The notes: generated by a model not told the origin, from the sequence alone. 64,000 nt of DNA from Panax quinquefolius (GCA_020205615.1 CM035164.1:124847537-124911536); one strand, 5' to 3'. Positions 33,940 to 46,972 are shown, counted from the stretch's first letter. Translations and numbers: made by a program.

Positions 33940-36473
33940 TGTGACGCCCCCAAAATTAGGTATACATCACCCATCTTGGGTCGCCATGAATCGTATGCAA
34001 ATTCAAATACAAGCTGTAGTGTACAATACGACAAAACATAAAGCTATGAGTTTGAATACAATTATTGTCTACTAGAGATTATACAAACTCGAAAGGAGTC
34101 CTCTTTACAATTATTATCACACTATTTCACGAAATAGTGAGGACTACTAATGCTATCCTCGGACCATTACTCAGTTCTGAGGCTCGTCCCATTATATTCT
34201 CATTTCTGAAGAGAACGATGAAAGAAAGGGTGAGCTCAACTAGCCCGATAAGAAATATTATGACTAAGATAATGCGAGAATAAATTATCATTAGCCTTGA
34301 ATGAGTGTTAAACTAATAAAATATAATAAACATCAAGTTTAATCAGTAGTGGAACCAATGATCCATTAAAAGAGTCAGTAGAAAATAAAATCTACTATCT
34401 TTTATGATTTAAAAGTTTTTCATCAACTTTATTATAGTTGAGACTCGACAATAAATATTCCACATCATCAAATCACCCACTGCTTTTACTGCCAGGATAT
34501 TCTTTAGTATCACGACCACAATTATCCATGCACTATGGGCCAAAAATATTTGTGTATTCATTAATGGTCATGATCATGCCAACAAGCGTCCATCAATGCT
34601 CTACGGACCAATGAGGATTTTACCACATCATTTGTAATATTACGGTCAATTACAAGAATAATCACTGTGCGTAATCATACCAAGTCCATCATGCACTACA
34701 GAGCCACGAGATGACTTTCAACATAATATAAACATGAGGATGATGACAATGATATAAGAATTCAATAAAACAAGTTCAAGAATTAATTTATCCGAGGAAC
34801 TAATAGTGTCCAAATTGTCGACATGATCTCTTTGCTTTGTAGAGTAAAATTCAAGAATGATCGGAAGAATATTTCCATGAAAAGATCTTTGGATGAAGCC
34901 TTGAAATATCAAGGATATTCTACTAATTTCATGGAGTATAGAAGTCAAAACTTTAATCAATGAGTATAATAAAGAATGGAATAACAAAAGAAATCACCAT
35001 GTAAATGCGATAGGCCGCTTGCAGCGAGTTATTCCAACGAGAATAATAAATAACGGAACCGAGTTCGGCGTAAAACGTCTGAGCGGGATATTCCAACGAA
35101 ATAATAAAGAATGGAACCGGTCGAGGCGTAAAACACACGAGACGAGATGTTCCAATGAATAATAAAGAATAGAACCGTGTGCGGCCTAAAACACACGCAG
35201 ACGGGATGTTCCAACTAATAATAATAAAAAGCGGAACCGAGTCCGTGTAAAACACACACGCAAGGGATGTTCCAATGAGAATAATAGAAGAATGTCACCA
35301 AGTATAGGGTAAACCGCGTATACTGAGTTATTCCAATGTAATAATAAGCGATGGAATAACAACAGTTCTCTTCATGAATAAGAAAGAATAACATCCCCGA
35401 CATTAGTAGGAGATTGAATCTTTACAAGATAGTGTAGTAACAATACTCTTCTTCTTTCTCTCTTATTCTCTCTATACTTTCTCTCTCTATAGCTTGAATG
35501 AATTAAGTGAAAAATAATGAAGCACTAGGCCTCTATTTATAGAAGATTTCTAGCTTAGCACTTGCCATGTGAAAAGCGAGTGGCTTGACGACCAGTGATG
35601 ATGTGAAAAGAAAAGTGGTTTGGCGCTTTAATGTGAAATGACAATTGGTTCGGCGCTTGTAATGTGAAGCGACAAGTGGTTCGACGCTTTATAATATGAA
35701 ACGGCAAGTGGTTTGACGAATGACAAAAATTACTATTGATGAAGGTAATTACTATTGAAATATAATTACTATTGAAAGGTAATTACTATTGACGAAGAGA
35801 CTCTTAGATGATGACATATATTTATAAAATAACCAAACTTACCACAAACGTCTCATAATGGACTCTTTATATACATCAAGGATTGAATAAATATTACCAT
35901 AAATCATTTTATTTTAATCAACACATATTTAATCTTTCAACAATTATTAATCATTTATAACTTGTCGTCTCAATTATTGATTTAATAATATAACATATTA
36001 TCTGAGATGATCTTGTGACAATAATTGAATCAATAATATAAGAGATATGATGCGAAATTACTATAGCAATAATTGAGTATAGGTGGTGACTTCTCACGTA
36101 AGCATCAATAATCAATCTGAGTGTGTAGGCTTATGCAACCACGCGTATTCTTTGTACTTTTACTACTTAGGGTTGTTCAATAGTTTTAACGGTAACACCT
36201 CCTCCGTAGTTATTTTCATAAAATATTTTTGTCGTTTTCTCGATCCGGCAATAATTCCGTTAATGGGGTCCACCAATGATTGTCTTGTCGTCTGAATATT
36301 CCCCGACAAAAGAATATTCCCAGACCAAACGAATATTTTATAACAACTTGCTTACTTTGCAAAATTTATAAATATTACCCACAACTATAACATTATATCA
36401 AATTTACTCCATAATATTCAAAAATAATATTTATAGAAAATTCATCTTTATTTATAAAAGTTGGGGTCTTACA
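33940..36473 (-). repeat. 3' LTR of element B
   Basis: 2534 bp. On the minus strand it starts TGTAAGACCCC at 36473 and ends GGGGCGTCACA at 33940. TATA is at 35532-35542 (complement of TCTATTTATAG). A minisatellite of about 60-bp units containing TTATTCCATT/GGAAC lies at 35010-35350; the short open frames there are its translation. Confidence 0.85.
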
Positions 36474-36488
36474 ACCTCCCTTCTTATG
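36474..36488 (-). other. Polypurine tract of element B
   Basis: The minus strand reads CATAAGAAGGGAGGT immediately before the 3' LTR. Element A has CATAAGGAGGGAGGT in the same place. Confidence 0.75.
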
Positions 36489-36506
36489 AAATTTACGCCC
36501 TCGAAA

Positions 36507-36965
36507 TTAGAATGCGTTACACGGTATGTCGAAGAGGTAAGGATACCTTGATTTCATTTCAGATTCTAACTCACAAGTCATTTCCTCAACATCGTGGTTT
36601 CTCCACAAAACCTTGACTTGAGGTATAACTTTGGAGCGTAGAATATGTTCCTTCTTATCCAAGATTTGAACATGAACCTCTTCATACGTCAAATCTTCCG
36701 CTTTTTCGTCCGGTTCTAACTCAATAATGTGGTTCGGGTCTTTTACATATTTACGTAACATGGATATGTGAAAAAAGTTATAAACACGAGACATACTTGG
36801 CGGTAAAGCGAGTCTATAGGCCACAGTTCCTACTCGATCGAGGATTAAAAATGGGCCGATGAATCGAGGATTGAGTTTTCGTCTCTTTTCAAATCTTGTA
36901 ACTCATTTCCATGGAGCAACACGTAACAACACATGATCTCCTATATCGAATTCCACGTCCTTTCG
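36507..36965 (-). pseudogene. Element B integrase C-terminus (GPY/F) and chromodomain
   Basis: The minus frame 36824-36507 reads YRLALPPSMSRVYNFFHISM, then [12 protein letters not shown] and a chromodomain-like end ([23 protein letters not shown]...YPYLF). The upstream RFIGPFLILDRVGTVAYRL block is the GPY/F module. A C-terminal chromodomain marks the chromovirus group of Ty3/gypsy (Tekay/Del-like), in which it is thought to steer integration to chromatin marks. This frame is open to its stop. Confidence 0.88.
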
Positions 36966-37830
36966 ATGAAGATCAGCATAACTCTTTTATCAATTTTGTG
37001 AGGTTTTTATCGTTGTCGGATCGTTTGAATCTTTTTACGTAGTCATACGTACCAACTCGGTCCCAACAACGTTGCTTCACCCACCTCATCGTCCCGACAT
37101 CTTTGGAGAACGACACTCTCTTCCATACAACGCTTGAATGGAGCCATGCCAATACTTGCTTGATAAGCTGTTGTTGTAGGAAAACTCCACCAATGGTAAG
37201 AACTTGTCCCAACTTCCATTGAAATCAAGGACACTGAGTCTTAATAGATCTTGAGTTTGAATAGTCCTCCGACCGTTGTCCGTCCGATCGAGGATGATAT
37301 GCGAAGCTAAATCGTGAAATGCGTGCCCATAGCTTTTTGCAAACTAACCCAAAATCGTGAAGTGAATCTTGGGATTTGATCGAAAACTATGGATCTTAGG
37401 CATACCATGCGATCTTACAATCTCGTTTATGTACATCTGAGCAAGGCGTTCAAGTGTATAAGTTTCTCGTATCGGTAAGAAATGAAGCGGACTTGGTCGA
37501 TCTATCAACAATGACCCAAATCACATCTATGCCTTGAGAAACCATAGGAAGGCCGTGTATTGAAATCCATGGTAATGTGCTCCCTTTCCATTCTGGAATT
37601 TCAAGTGGTTACTGATGGACCATTTGGTACTTGATGCTCCGCTTTAACTTCGTTGACAAGTTAGACACCTTGAGATAAACAACGCTATCTCTCTCTTCAT
37701 ATTTCTCCACCAAAATGTATGAAGAATATCATGATACATTTGGTACTCCCGAGATGGATTGCAAGCGGTGTGTTGTGCGCCTCCATCATGATTTTATACT
37801 TTAAATTAGGGTCGTTAGAAACACAAAATG
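36966..37830 (-). pseudogene. Element B integrase (zinc-binding and core)
   Basis: On the minus strand, LKYKIMMEAHNTPLAIHLGS (about 37765-37822) is the HHCC zinc-binding start. The core follows with frame breaks, ending in YQASIGMAPFKRCMEE and the CWDRVGT block near 37050-37140. Equivalent to 45668-46620 in element A. Confidence 0.75.
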
Positions 37831-38079
37831 CGAGTTGACTCAAGTATTCCTTCTTCATCGATTCTTGCTTCGGCATAGCACCTTCTTGCACTTTCTTCCT
37901 CATACGCATCAGCTCCAGGTTTGTAGCTTGAGCAGCTTTAACTTTATCGATTAAAGTCGGTTCTACTCGTATAATCGCCATCGTCACATGCATCCCCGGA
38001 GTCTTTAACTCTATCTCCATCCTTTGTAAGTCACACAAAATGGGCCCTTGCGTTGACAATATCGCTTTTCGTGCTTGCA

Positions 38080-38640
38080 TATGATCTTACTACTCGATAA
38101 ATCGGCTATCACGTTAAACTTTTCGAGGATGGTATTGGATGGTATGATCATAATCTTTCAACAGTTCAAGCCAACGTCGTTGTCGTATGTTGATTTCCTT
38201 TTGAGTGAAGAAATATTTGAGGCTTTTATGATCCGTAAAGATCTCCACTTTCTCCCCATACAAGTAATGCCTCCAAATTTTAAGTGCAAAGACAACAAAT
38301 ATGCCAACTCTAGATCATGAGTAGGATAATTCCTCTCATATTGTTTGAGTTATCATGAGGCATAAACTATGACTTTTCCATGTTGCATGAGAACACATCC
38401 CACCCCTTTGCACGAAGCATTCATGAGATGACAAATCCTCAAGGCAGGATGGTATTGTCGAGCAGTCTTTGAAATGAGTCTCCTCTTGAGTTCTTGAAAA
38501 CTCTTCTCACATTCTTCGCTCAGACCAAACTTTGTATCTTTCCGAGTCGGTTTGAGTCGATGGAGTAGCGATTCAAGAAAATCCTTCCACGAATCTCCGA
38601 TAATAACCAATTTAAACCAGAAAGCTACGTCTTGATCCAT
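38080..38640 (-). pseudogene. Element B RNase H region
   Basis: The minus frame 38640-38353 reads KFGLSEECEKSFQELKRRL and then CKGVGCVLMQHGKVIVYAS, the RT connection and start of RNase H in plant gypsy pol. A further open stretch 38080-37697 holds the linker (EPTLIDKVKAAQA) into integrase. Broken between frames. Confidence 0.8.
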
Positions 38641-38685
38641 TGATTTAGGTTGCTCCCACTTTGAATAGCTTTAATCTTTGTTGTG

Positions 38686-39140
38686 TCAACGGATATTCCA
38701 TGACTTGATACCACGTGCCCAAAGAATGCTACTTCCTCGAAGCCGAACTTCGCATTTCTTCAACTTGGCATAAAGCTTATATTCACGAAGCTTTTGGAGT
38801 GTCAGCCTCAAGTGTTTCTCATGATCTTCACGGCTTTTGGAATAAATAAGGATGTCATCAATAAAGACGACCACAAAGTGATCCAAATATTCCTTGAATA
38901 CTCGGTTCATCATATCCATGAAAGCGGCGGGGCATTAGTCGATCGAAAGGACATGACTAGAATTCATAATGCCCATCTGGGTTACGAAAGCCGTCTTTGG
39001 AATGTCATCGGTTACAATCTTCAATTGGTGATATCGAATCGAAGATCGATCTTTGAAAAGAATTTGACTCCTTGCAATTGGTCGACAAACAGTCATCAAT
39101 ACGTGGCAATGGATACCTATTTTTGATGGTGACATGATTG
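38686..39140 (-). pseudogene. Element B reverse transcriptase core
   Basis: Two adjacent minus frames read SSIRYHQLKIVTDDIPKTAF (near 39010) and [20 protein letters not shown] (about 38840-38900). FIDD is the catalytic metal-binding motif of RT. One stop or frame change near 38930 separates them. This palm block is what elements A and H lack. Confidence 0.88.
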
Positions 39141-39699
39141 ACTCCGATAATCAATACAAAATCGCATACTCCCATCTTTCTTCTTCACGAATAGAAACAG
39201 GGCACCCCAAGGAGAAGTACTAGGGGCGAATAAAGCCAATGTCTAACAATTCCTGCGATTGGGTCTTTAACTCCACGAAGTTCAATAGAGCCATTCGATA
39301 TGGGGCTTTGGAAATGGGTTTTGTCTGGGGTTCAAGGTCGATACAAAATTCAATTTCACGCTACTGGGTAGGCCGGGAAGTTCTTGAGAATCGTCGGAAA
39401 TTTATTAACAATGAAATATCATTCAAAGTGGCGTATTTTTGTTTAGATCGTGACATGAGCTAAGAAAGCTTGACATCCATTTTTCAATAAGCGAATAGCT
39501 TTATGGCTTGAGATGGCCAGTGATTGATTTTAATGGTTTGGTCGCTTGAATTAGCATAATAGGTTGATTAGGAATATGAAAGCTAACAACCTTACGAAAA
39601 TAATCAATTTTTGCATGATGAGTAGTTAACCAATCAATCCACAGAATCACGTCAAATGCAAGTATTTTTAATGAAATAAGATCGACGAATGTAATGTGA

Positions 39700-39884
39700 G
39701 GTACCGAATTTAGAAAAACAAGACTTATAAGCGATTGGATGTAATGAAGGTTTCTCCCAACGGAGTTTCCACAGATAAGTCAAAGTCTAATTTCTCCGGA
39801 GTCAAATTTAATCGATGGCGCAAGTAGGAGAAATTAAACAATGGGTAGAACCGGTATCAAATAAAGTATAGACTTCGTTAGATT
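39700..39884 (-). pseudogene. Element B aspartic protease
   Basis: On the minus strand the active site DTGST is encoded at 39847-39858 within LFDTGSTH. It releases gag and pol products in functional elements. It sits between the zinc-knuckle region and RT as expected; frame-broken. Confidence 0.7.
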
Positions 39885-41000
39885 TTATGATAATCTTACC
39901 GTGATGACCTCATTCGGGTTCCTTGCTTTACGGGAGGTCACAACAAACGCTCTCCACTTGCACTTTCTACCGGGCTTTGACCTTTTACGGGGCGGCCTTT
40001 GGTGCCTCCATCCTAGCTTTGAATTTGTCTTGATGAATGACAAAAATTGGGCTAAGTGACCTTCTCTTCCATAATTATAACATGCTTTGAACGGCATCGC
40101 GCGCATTTGGGTGATGTGTCCCTCCTTCCGCATTTGAAGCATATGATAGGTGGTCTTTCTCCTTCCTTAACAACGGGTCTTTGGTCTTTGACGTCTTTCC
40201 ATCATTGTTGAATCTCCTCTTTTTGAAATGTCCATTCTTATTGTTTTGGCCCGATTACCACCAAGTGGTTACCATTTCTGCCTTTGTTGATTCCTCCACG
40301 CTTGTTGTCACCGCTTCGATGACTACTCTCATTTGTATTATAATTTTGTCGGCTTGCTCTCTTTTAGTTGCATTGACTCGTTATCGCGCTCCACTAACTG
40401 AGCCCTATTTGCAACATCTGAATACAAACACAGTTTATGAGAAATAAGATGTTGACGTATCTCCGGCTTCAAACCTCTTAAAAACATTCGCGCCATTCTC
40501 TCTTCATTATCCATTAAGTGGGGCGATGACCGGATAACTCATGAAATTTTGCCTCGTATTACGACACGATCATATTATTTTGTTCTAACTTGATAAACTC
40601 CACCTCCTTCATGTGGGCGAATACTTTCGGAAAGTATTTGTCGTTGAATAACTCTGGAACTTCTCCCAAGATATCTTGATCTGACGAGTTGAGTCGTTTC
40701 TGGATTCCCACCAAGATGTCTGCCTCTCCGCATGATATAAAAGGCGGCGAAAGGGACCTTTTTCTTCTCGAAGCATCCCAAGACATCAAATATCTTGGTG
40801 ATCTCGCTTTATCCATGCTTCCGCCATAAGTGGTTTTGGCTCTCCCTTAAACTCCGGTGGTCCCAGCTCCTTGAAGCTGTTTAGCGGTGACCTTGAGAGA
40901 GTTTCGATGTTTTCACCTACGTTTTGGGCGAGCCGCTTTACTTTGTTGTTGCATGAATTGCATAAAAGCCTCTGAACATTTGATCATTCATCATTTTGGT
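39885..41000 (-). pseudogene. Element B gag
   Basis: Two minus frames (40816-40559 and 40142-39885) contain capsid blocks (LFNDKYFPKVFAHMKEVEFI, then KLEQNNMIVS) and a knuckle-like CYNYGREGHLAQF in which the second Cys of the CCHC knuckle is Tyr. Between and upstream of them the coding is out of frame. Order and content match gag of A and H. Confidence 0.8.
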
Positions 41001-41297
41001 TAGTGTTGTTGTTTGCGTGAGGATTGTCGCTTTCACGATGCACATTATCCACGATTATTGATATGTGGTGAATCAACGATTATCTTTGTGCTCCATTGTT
41101 ATTCTCAACATTCTCGGATGTCATTTTGAGATCTTCGCCACAAAACAAAAGGTTAATTGACATGTAACATATTATCCCTATATTACGTGAGACCAATAAA
41201 ATAGCACATAAACTTAGGTAGGTCATACTAGCGAAAGGAATTCCCGTCTCTCCCCTCCTAGTACTATTCTCACATCTTAGCGGGGATCATATCCTAA

Positions 41298-41311
41298 GCT
41301 TTGATATCAAC
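41298..41311 (-). other. Primer binding site of element B
   Basis: The minus strand reads GTTGATATCAAAGC directly after the LTR end, equivalent to GTTGGTATCAAAGC in D. Initiator tRNA-Met type. Confidence 0.7.
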
Positions 41312-41451
41312 TGTGGCGCCCCCCCAAAATTAGGTATACATCACCCATCTTGGGTGCCAGAGATACATGATGCAATTCAAATACAACTTATTAATACTGT
41401 TATAGGTATGCAATCGACAAAACATAAAGCTGTGAGTTTGAATACAATTAT

Positions 41452-42975
41452 TGTAAGACCAAAAAATTTTTTAAATAAAAAGAATTTCCTTTATTTATTA
41501 TTTTGAAATAGTAAGGGTTGATTTGATTAATGTGGATAGTTAAGGGTTAAATAAGCAAATATTTCAAAATAAGCAAGTGGTTATAAAATATTCATTTTTG
41601 TTAGGAATATTAAGTTTGGTAGTGGAATATTAAATGCTATCGGGGAATATTCGTTTGGTCGTGGAATATTAAATCTTTGTCGGGGAATATTAAATGCGAC
41701 AAATATGACCATGTATGGGCCCCATAACGGAAAGCGATTGGATGAGGAAAAGCGACAAATATAAGTTGTTTAAAAATAACGGCGTAATTGTTATCGTTAA
41801 TCTTTGTTGGAATACCCGTTGGTTAAAACACACTAATCTGGCGTTGTTGAGCAATGGCACCGCAGTATTGCATCAATTATTGATTCTTACGTGAAGGCAT
41901 TACTCAATAATTTTCCGCGTGAATTCTTTGATTCAATATTTTATTTTATTGATTCAATAATTCTTTGCGTTGATATTTTATATTATTATTGTTTCAATAA
42001 TTGTCAACTGCTGATATTTTCCCGTTATCGGATCGATAATTCATATTATTTGAATAATATTATTAGATAACATTATTGGCAATGTCTAGAAAGTTACATC
42101 TAAGGAGAGGTTTGGTCACCTAATTGCGGCGCCAAGATGAGAGAGATCCTTATTGGAAAACCCCTGCTTTCACAGAGGATGTACTGGTTGTCGTAAATGT
42201 GATTACGTAATATTATTTGTGAATAATTAATTATTGATTCATATGATAAGGAAATATTTATTTTATATGAATATAAATGATGGATTTATTTATGTGGTTA
42301 TTAATGAAGGAATTAATGTTGAGGTGTTTTATCGGTATTTTATCGGATTGGAGGTATTAAAAATCAAATCGGTGTTGAGATGAACATGGCCAGATTGATG
42401 AATATCTTTGGCACATGTAGTGCAAGATGAATATTTGATTTGAGATGAATATTGATTGATGTTACGGGGATAAAATATTGATGATGGACCGTTAAATTCA
42501 TAGATTATAGTAGATTTCATTCTCTACGTAACTCTTCTATGAATTATTATTTCACTGCGAATATTGATCCGAAACTTGTTGTACTATTGTATTCTATCGA
42601 TTTTTTCCTGTTGGAGACTAACGATAATTTGTTGTATATTATCTTAGTCATAGTATTCTTCTTGGGCTAGTTGAGCTCACCCTTTTTCTTGTTATTCCAT
42701 TTTTCTTCTCGGGGAGGCGAGAATGTAGCGAGTCTTAGTCGGGGTATGGAATGAAGGTTCTAGAGAGAGTTGTTTAGTAGTCCTCACCATTTTGTAAAAC
42801 AATGTATCAATAAATGTGATGGGGATTTATTTGAGTATAGATATTGTCTAAAAGATAATATTTGTATTTAAACTCACAGTTTCTTGTTGTAATAATAAAG
42901 TTGTAGTTGTTTTACGTACCATGTATTTGGCGACTCGAGAATGGGTGTGGTGTATACCTATTTTGGGGCGTCACG
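41452..42975 (+). repeat. 5' LTR of element A
   Basis: Starts TGTAAGACC and ends GGGGCGTCACG. It carries five GGAATATT boxes at 41603-41700. The deletion junction lies near 42365, where the AATGTTGAGGTGTTTTATCGG region passes directly into GTTGAGATGAACATGGCC, so the TATA and donor-like region found in other copies is absent. Confidence 0.9.
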
Positions 42976-42990
42976 GTTGGTATCGAGCTT
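42976..42990 (+). other. Primer binding site of element A
   Basis: GTTGGTATCGAGCTT after the LTR. It differs by small changes from TGGTATCAGAGC, the complement of the initiator tRNA-Met end. Confidence 0.75.
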
Positions 42991-43364
42991 AGGGATATGA
43001 TCTCTGGCGGAGATCGGGAATAGAACTAGGAGGGAGGCGAGTAAATCCTTCGCTTAGTGTGTCCTACTAAGCTTATTTGTTAGTTAATCGATTATATAGG
43101 GATATTATGTGATATATTGATTTCCTTAATTAACCCTTATTTTATGGCGATGTTTTGAGAATGTCGATTTGAGAATATTAATAGTGGAGTAAATGAGGCC
43201 GTGGAGATGCTGTCTTTACTAACGAGGAGAGCGTGCAACAGTTTGGTAATATACCTCCTGTGAACAACACCCACTGAGGATGAGGAATGAGGGATGTTTA
43301 GAAGCTTTTTGCGGTTCATGCAAAATCGACGAGGAGAGACTCGTGTTCAAAATCTGAGGAGGAG

Positions 43365-44370
43365 ATGATAGCAATTCACGGGTGGTCACGACCCGAAGTT
43401 CAAAGAGTTGGGACCACGAAATTTAAGGAAAGCCCGATCCGATCATGGCGGAAACATGGGTCAAGCAAATTACCAAGATATTCGATGTCTTGGGATGCGG
43501 AGGAACGAAGGTTCCATTCGCCACCTTTATGTTCCGTGGCGAAGCGATTCTTGGTGGGAATCAGAGCGTACCCATCCAAATGCACTCGGCGTGTTATGGA
43601 GAGCGTTTGAAAGCAGTTCAATGACAAGTACTTCCACGAAAGTATTAAATCGTATGAAGGAAGTGGAGTTTATTAGTGGAAGCGAGAATAACATGGCGGT
43701 GTCCCGATCGAGGCGAAGTTCGCGGAGTTATCGAGTTTGCACCTCATTTGGTGGAGAATGAGGAACGTATTACGGATGTTTCTTAGAGGTTTGAAACCCG
43801 GCGTACGTCGATATCTCATTTCTCGTAAATTTTCTCTATTCGGATGTTGTCGATAGGGCTCGGTTGTTAGAAGCGAGATAACGAAAGTACGTTCAACCGA
43901 GGGACCATAACCAGGATCATACCGAAGATAGCAGTCATCAGAATAACGATAACTAGCGGAGAAAGAAGAATACGGACAAAGGCGGTAACCACTCTGGTGG
44001 TAATCGTGGCCATGAAAATAGAAGAAGCTAGTCGGGAGGAGATTTTAAAAAGAGGAGATTCAACAACGACCATTTGAAGACGTCAGCGCTAGTAGCAACT
44101 AGTTTTAAGGGAGGAGAACGACCACCGGTCGTATGTTACAAATGCGGGAAAGAGGACATATCATTGGCGCCCACAGCAGGTTTAAGGTATCTTATAATTG
44201 TGGAAAAGAAGGACATATCGCTCGAGATTATGCGATATCGAAACCATCCAGTGAGAATGGTGACTCAAAAGGATGTCCCGAGAAAAGTCAAAGTCAACGG
44301 TTCTTGGAAGAAGCGTTTGTCGTGGCCAAGTCAAAATGCGAGGAACCCGAACGAAGTTAGCAGGTTAGTT
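43365..44370 (+). pseudogene. Element A gag
   Basis: Successive frames give GPRNLRKARSDHGG and YQDIRCLGMRRNEGS (out-of-frame gag, near 43410-43510), RSDSWWESERTHPNALGVLW (about 43540-43600), MKEVEFI (near 43655), an RNRGHENRR-like basic region, and zinc knuckles CYKCGKE and CNCGKEGHIARD-like (44130-44230; the second reads SYNCGKEGHIARDYA). Frames change several times. Confidence 0.8.
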
Positions 44371-45540
44371 AATTATAAATTCTTGCGAAGTTTATACCTT
44401 ACTAGATATCGGTTTCTACCCATTCTTTTATCTCTCTTTATACATCAACGTTTGAACTTGACTACGGAGAAATTAGACTTTGACCTATTTATGGAAACTC
44501 CGTTAGGAGAAACTTTCATTACATCCGTTGTTTAGAAATCTTGCTTGATTCAAGTTGGCACTATCACATTACATTAACCTTATTTCTATAGAGATATTTG
44601 TTTTTGATGTGATTTTAAGGTTAACTACTCATCATGCCAAAATTGATTGCTTTTGTAAGGTTGTTAGTTTTCATATTCCTAAGCAACTTTGTTATTCAAC
44701 TCAAGCAATCAAACCATTGTAGTCAAACATTTTCATATCAAGCCATGAAGTCATTCGTTTATTACGGATGTCAAATTTTCTTAGTCCATGTTATGGATTT
44801 GATTAAAGACACGTCGATTTGAATAATATTCTTGTTGTTATTGATTTTTTTCTGACGTATTTCTGAAGAATTTATTGGCTTACTCCCAAAGACGATATTA
44901 AATTTTGTATCGAATTTGAACCCGTACAAAACTCATTTCTAAAATCTCATATCGAATGGCTCTATTGAACTTGAGGAGTTAAAAATTCAACTATAGAATT
45001 TGGTACTGAGCCTTTATCTTGTGACTTCCTTTTTGTGGAATGCAAAAAGCCGACTCTCTGTAAGGGACGTCATATTCTTGCGATAGTAAAGCGATAGGTG
45101 TCATTGTGACGTCTTATCCAAGATTGGGATATGAGTCACGAGTTGAGAAGCAACCTAAGTCGATGTCGAAATCGTAGCTTTCTAGGCTTAGTTGGTTATT
45201 ATCGGAGATTAGTTGAAGGATATTCTCGAATCGCTATTCCATTATCGCAAATTTGAATCGTAGAGATACAAAATTCGAATGGAGCAAGGAATGTGGGAAG
45301 AGAGCTTGAAGAACTCAAGAGAGACTCATTTCAAAGACATGTTACGACCATGCCATCACGGAAAAGCGAGCGTGGTAGGCGGCGTGTTGAGTAGAAGATC
45401 GTATATATACTAATCTGAGTACGATATTGTCAAAGACTAATTTCGTATAATTTACAAATAATAGAGATGGAGATGAAAACTCTAGGTACCCACGTGATGA
45501 TATACGAGTATAATCGACTTTAATCAATAAAGTTAAAGTC
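44370..45540 (+). pseudogene. Element A protease and palm-deleted RT
   Basis: The protease active-site region lies at about 44395-44430 (reading D-I-G-F where the family has DTGS). The RT N-terminal part (ISYRMAPIELEELK) is near 44945-44990 and the RT C-terminal part (FLGLVGYYRRLVEGYSRIAI) near 45180-45240. The palm with FIDD, present in B, is absent: only about 190 bp separate the two blocks. H has the same arrangement. Confidence 0.78.
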
Positions 45541-45599
45541 GCTTTCGAGCCACAGGCCGGGTAGTGCGTATGAAGAGAAAGTATAAGAAGGAGCTATTA

Positions 45600-46620
45600 G
45601 GGCGAGAATTGATGAAGAAGGAATACTTGAGTCCACTCTGAGACTTTGTGTTCCTAACGACTACGATTTGAGGTACAAGATTATGATGGAGGCACACAAT
45701 ACACCATTTGCAATCCATCCTGGAAGTACTAAAATGTATCGTGATCTTCGACATACATTTTGGTGGAACAATATGAAGAGAGAGATTGCAAAGTTTATCT
45801 CAATGTGTTTAACTTGCCAACGTGTAAAGGCGGAGCATCTAGTACCTAAGGGTCCGTTGCAACCACTTGAGATTCCGAAATGGAAGTGGGAACACATTAC
45901 CATGGATTTCGTTCTTCCTACGGTTTCTCAAGGCATCAATGCTATTTGGGTTATTGTTGATAGATTAACCAAATCGCTCATTTCTTGCCGATCGGAGACT
46001 TATTCCTTGAGCGTCTTGCTAGTATATATGCGTAAATGAGATTGTGAGGTTGTATGGCGTATACGTATCCATAGTTTAGCATAGTGACCCAAGATTCACT
46101 TCATGATTTTGGGTTAGAAAGCTATGGGCACGCAATTTACGATTGGGTTGGCATACCATCCTCAAAGCGGATGGGCAATCGAGAGAGGACTACTCAAACT
46201 CTTGAAGATATATTAAAACTCTGTGTCCTAGATTTTAAAGGAAGTTGGGATAAGTACTTGCCATTGGTGGAATTCTCATACAACAATAGTTATTAAACAA
46301 ATATAGGCATGGTTCCATTTGAAGCATTATATGGACGAAAATGTCGTTCTCCAATATGTTGGGATGAGGTGGGTGAAGCAACATTATTAGGACCCGAGTT
46401 AAATACGTATGACTCACCGAAAGATCCAATTGATTCGACAACGTATACAAAAAGCGGCACAAGATCGACAAAAAGAGTTATGCGGATCTTCATCGAAAGG
46501 GCGTGGAATTTAGTGTGGGGATCATGTATTATTACGAGTTGCTCCATGGAAGGGAGTTACAAGATTTGGGAAGAGAGGAAAGCTCAATCCACGATTTATT
46601 GGTCCATTTCAAATTCTTGA
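45600..46620 (+). pseudogene. Element A integrase
   Basis: The open frame 45668-46039 holds the HHCC zinc-binding domain (EAHNTPFAIHPGSTKMYRD, then CLTCQRVKAEH) and the first catalytic Asp region (WEHITMDFVLPTVS). 46084-46296 holds the region with the catalytic Glu ([20 protein letters not shown]) and [14 protein letters not shown]. 46309 onward reads [20 protein letters not shown]. The segment with the second Asp is broken. Confidence 0.85.
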
Positions 46621-46972
46621 CCGAGTAGGAAATGTAGCCTATAGACTTGCGTTATCTCCAAGTATGTCTCGTGTTCATAATGTGTTTCACATATCTGTAC
46701 TTCGTAAATATGTGAAAGACCCGAACCACGTTATTGAGTTAGAACCGGACGAGATAGCCGAAGACTTAACGTATGAGGAGGTACCTGTCAAGATCTTAGA
46801 TAGGAAGGAGCATGTCCTACGCGTAAAGGTCATACCACAAGTTAAAGTTTTGTGGAGGAATCATGCTATAGAGGAAATGACCTGGGAATTGGAAACGGAA
46901 ATGAAAGCGAGGTATCCTCACCTTTTCGAAACACCAGGTATGTACGTCAATTTGAGGGACGAAATTTCATAA
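46621..46972 (+). pseudogene. Element A GPY/F module and chromodomain
   Basis: Reads [20 protein letters not shown] near 46635-46690, then [20 protein letters not shown] and a chromodomain-like end with [20 protein letters not shown], finishing [10 protein letters not shown]. The frame 46664-46972 is open to its stop, ten bases before the 3' LTR. It closely matches the same region of B. Confidence 0.88.

Noticed and set aside
34953..35403. Minus-strand open frames rich in Tyr/Phe/Ile that look like a membrane protein family
   Set aside because: They are translations of the LTR minisatellite in element B; the same pattern appears at 49407-49872, 54816-55211 and 63383-63830 in unrelated strands and frames.
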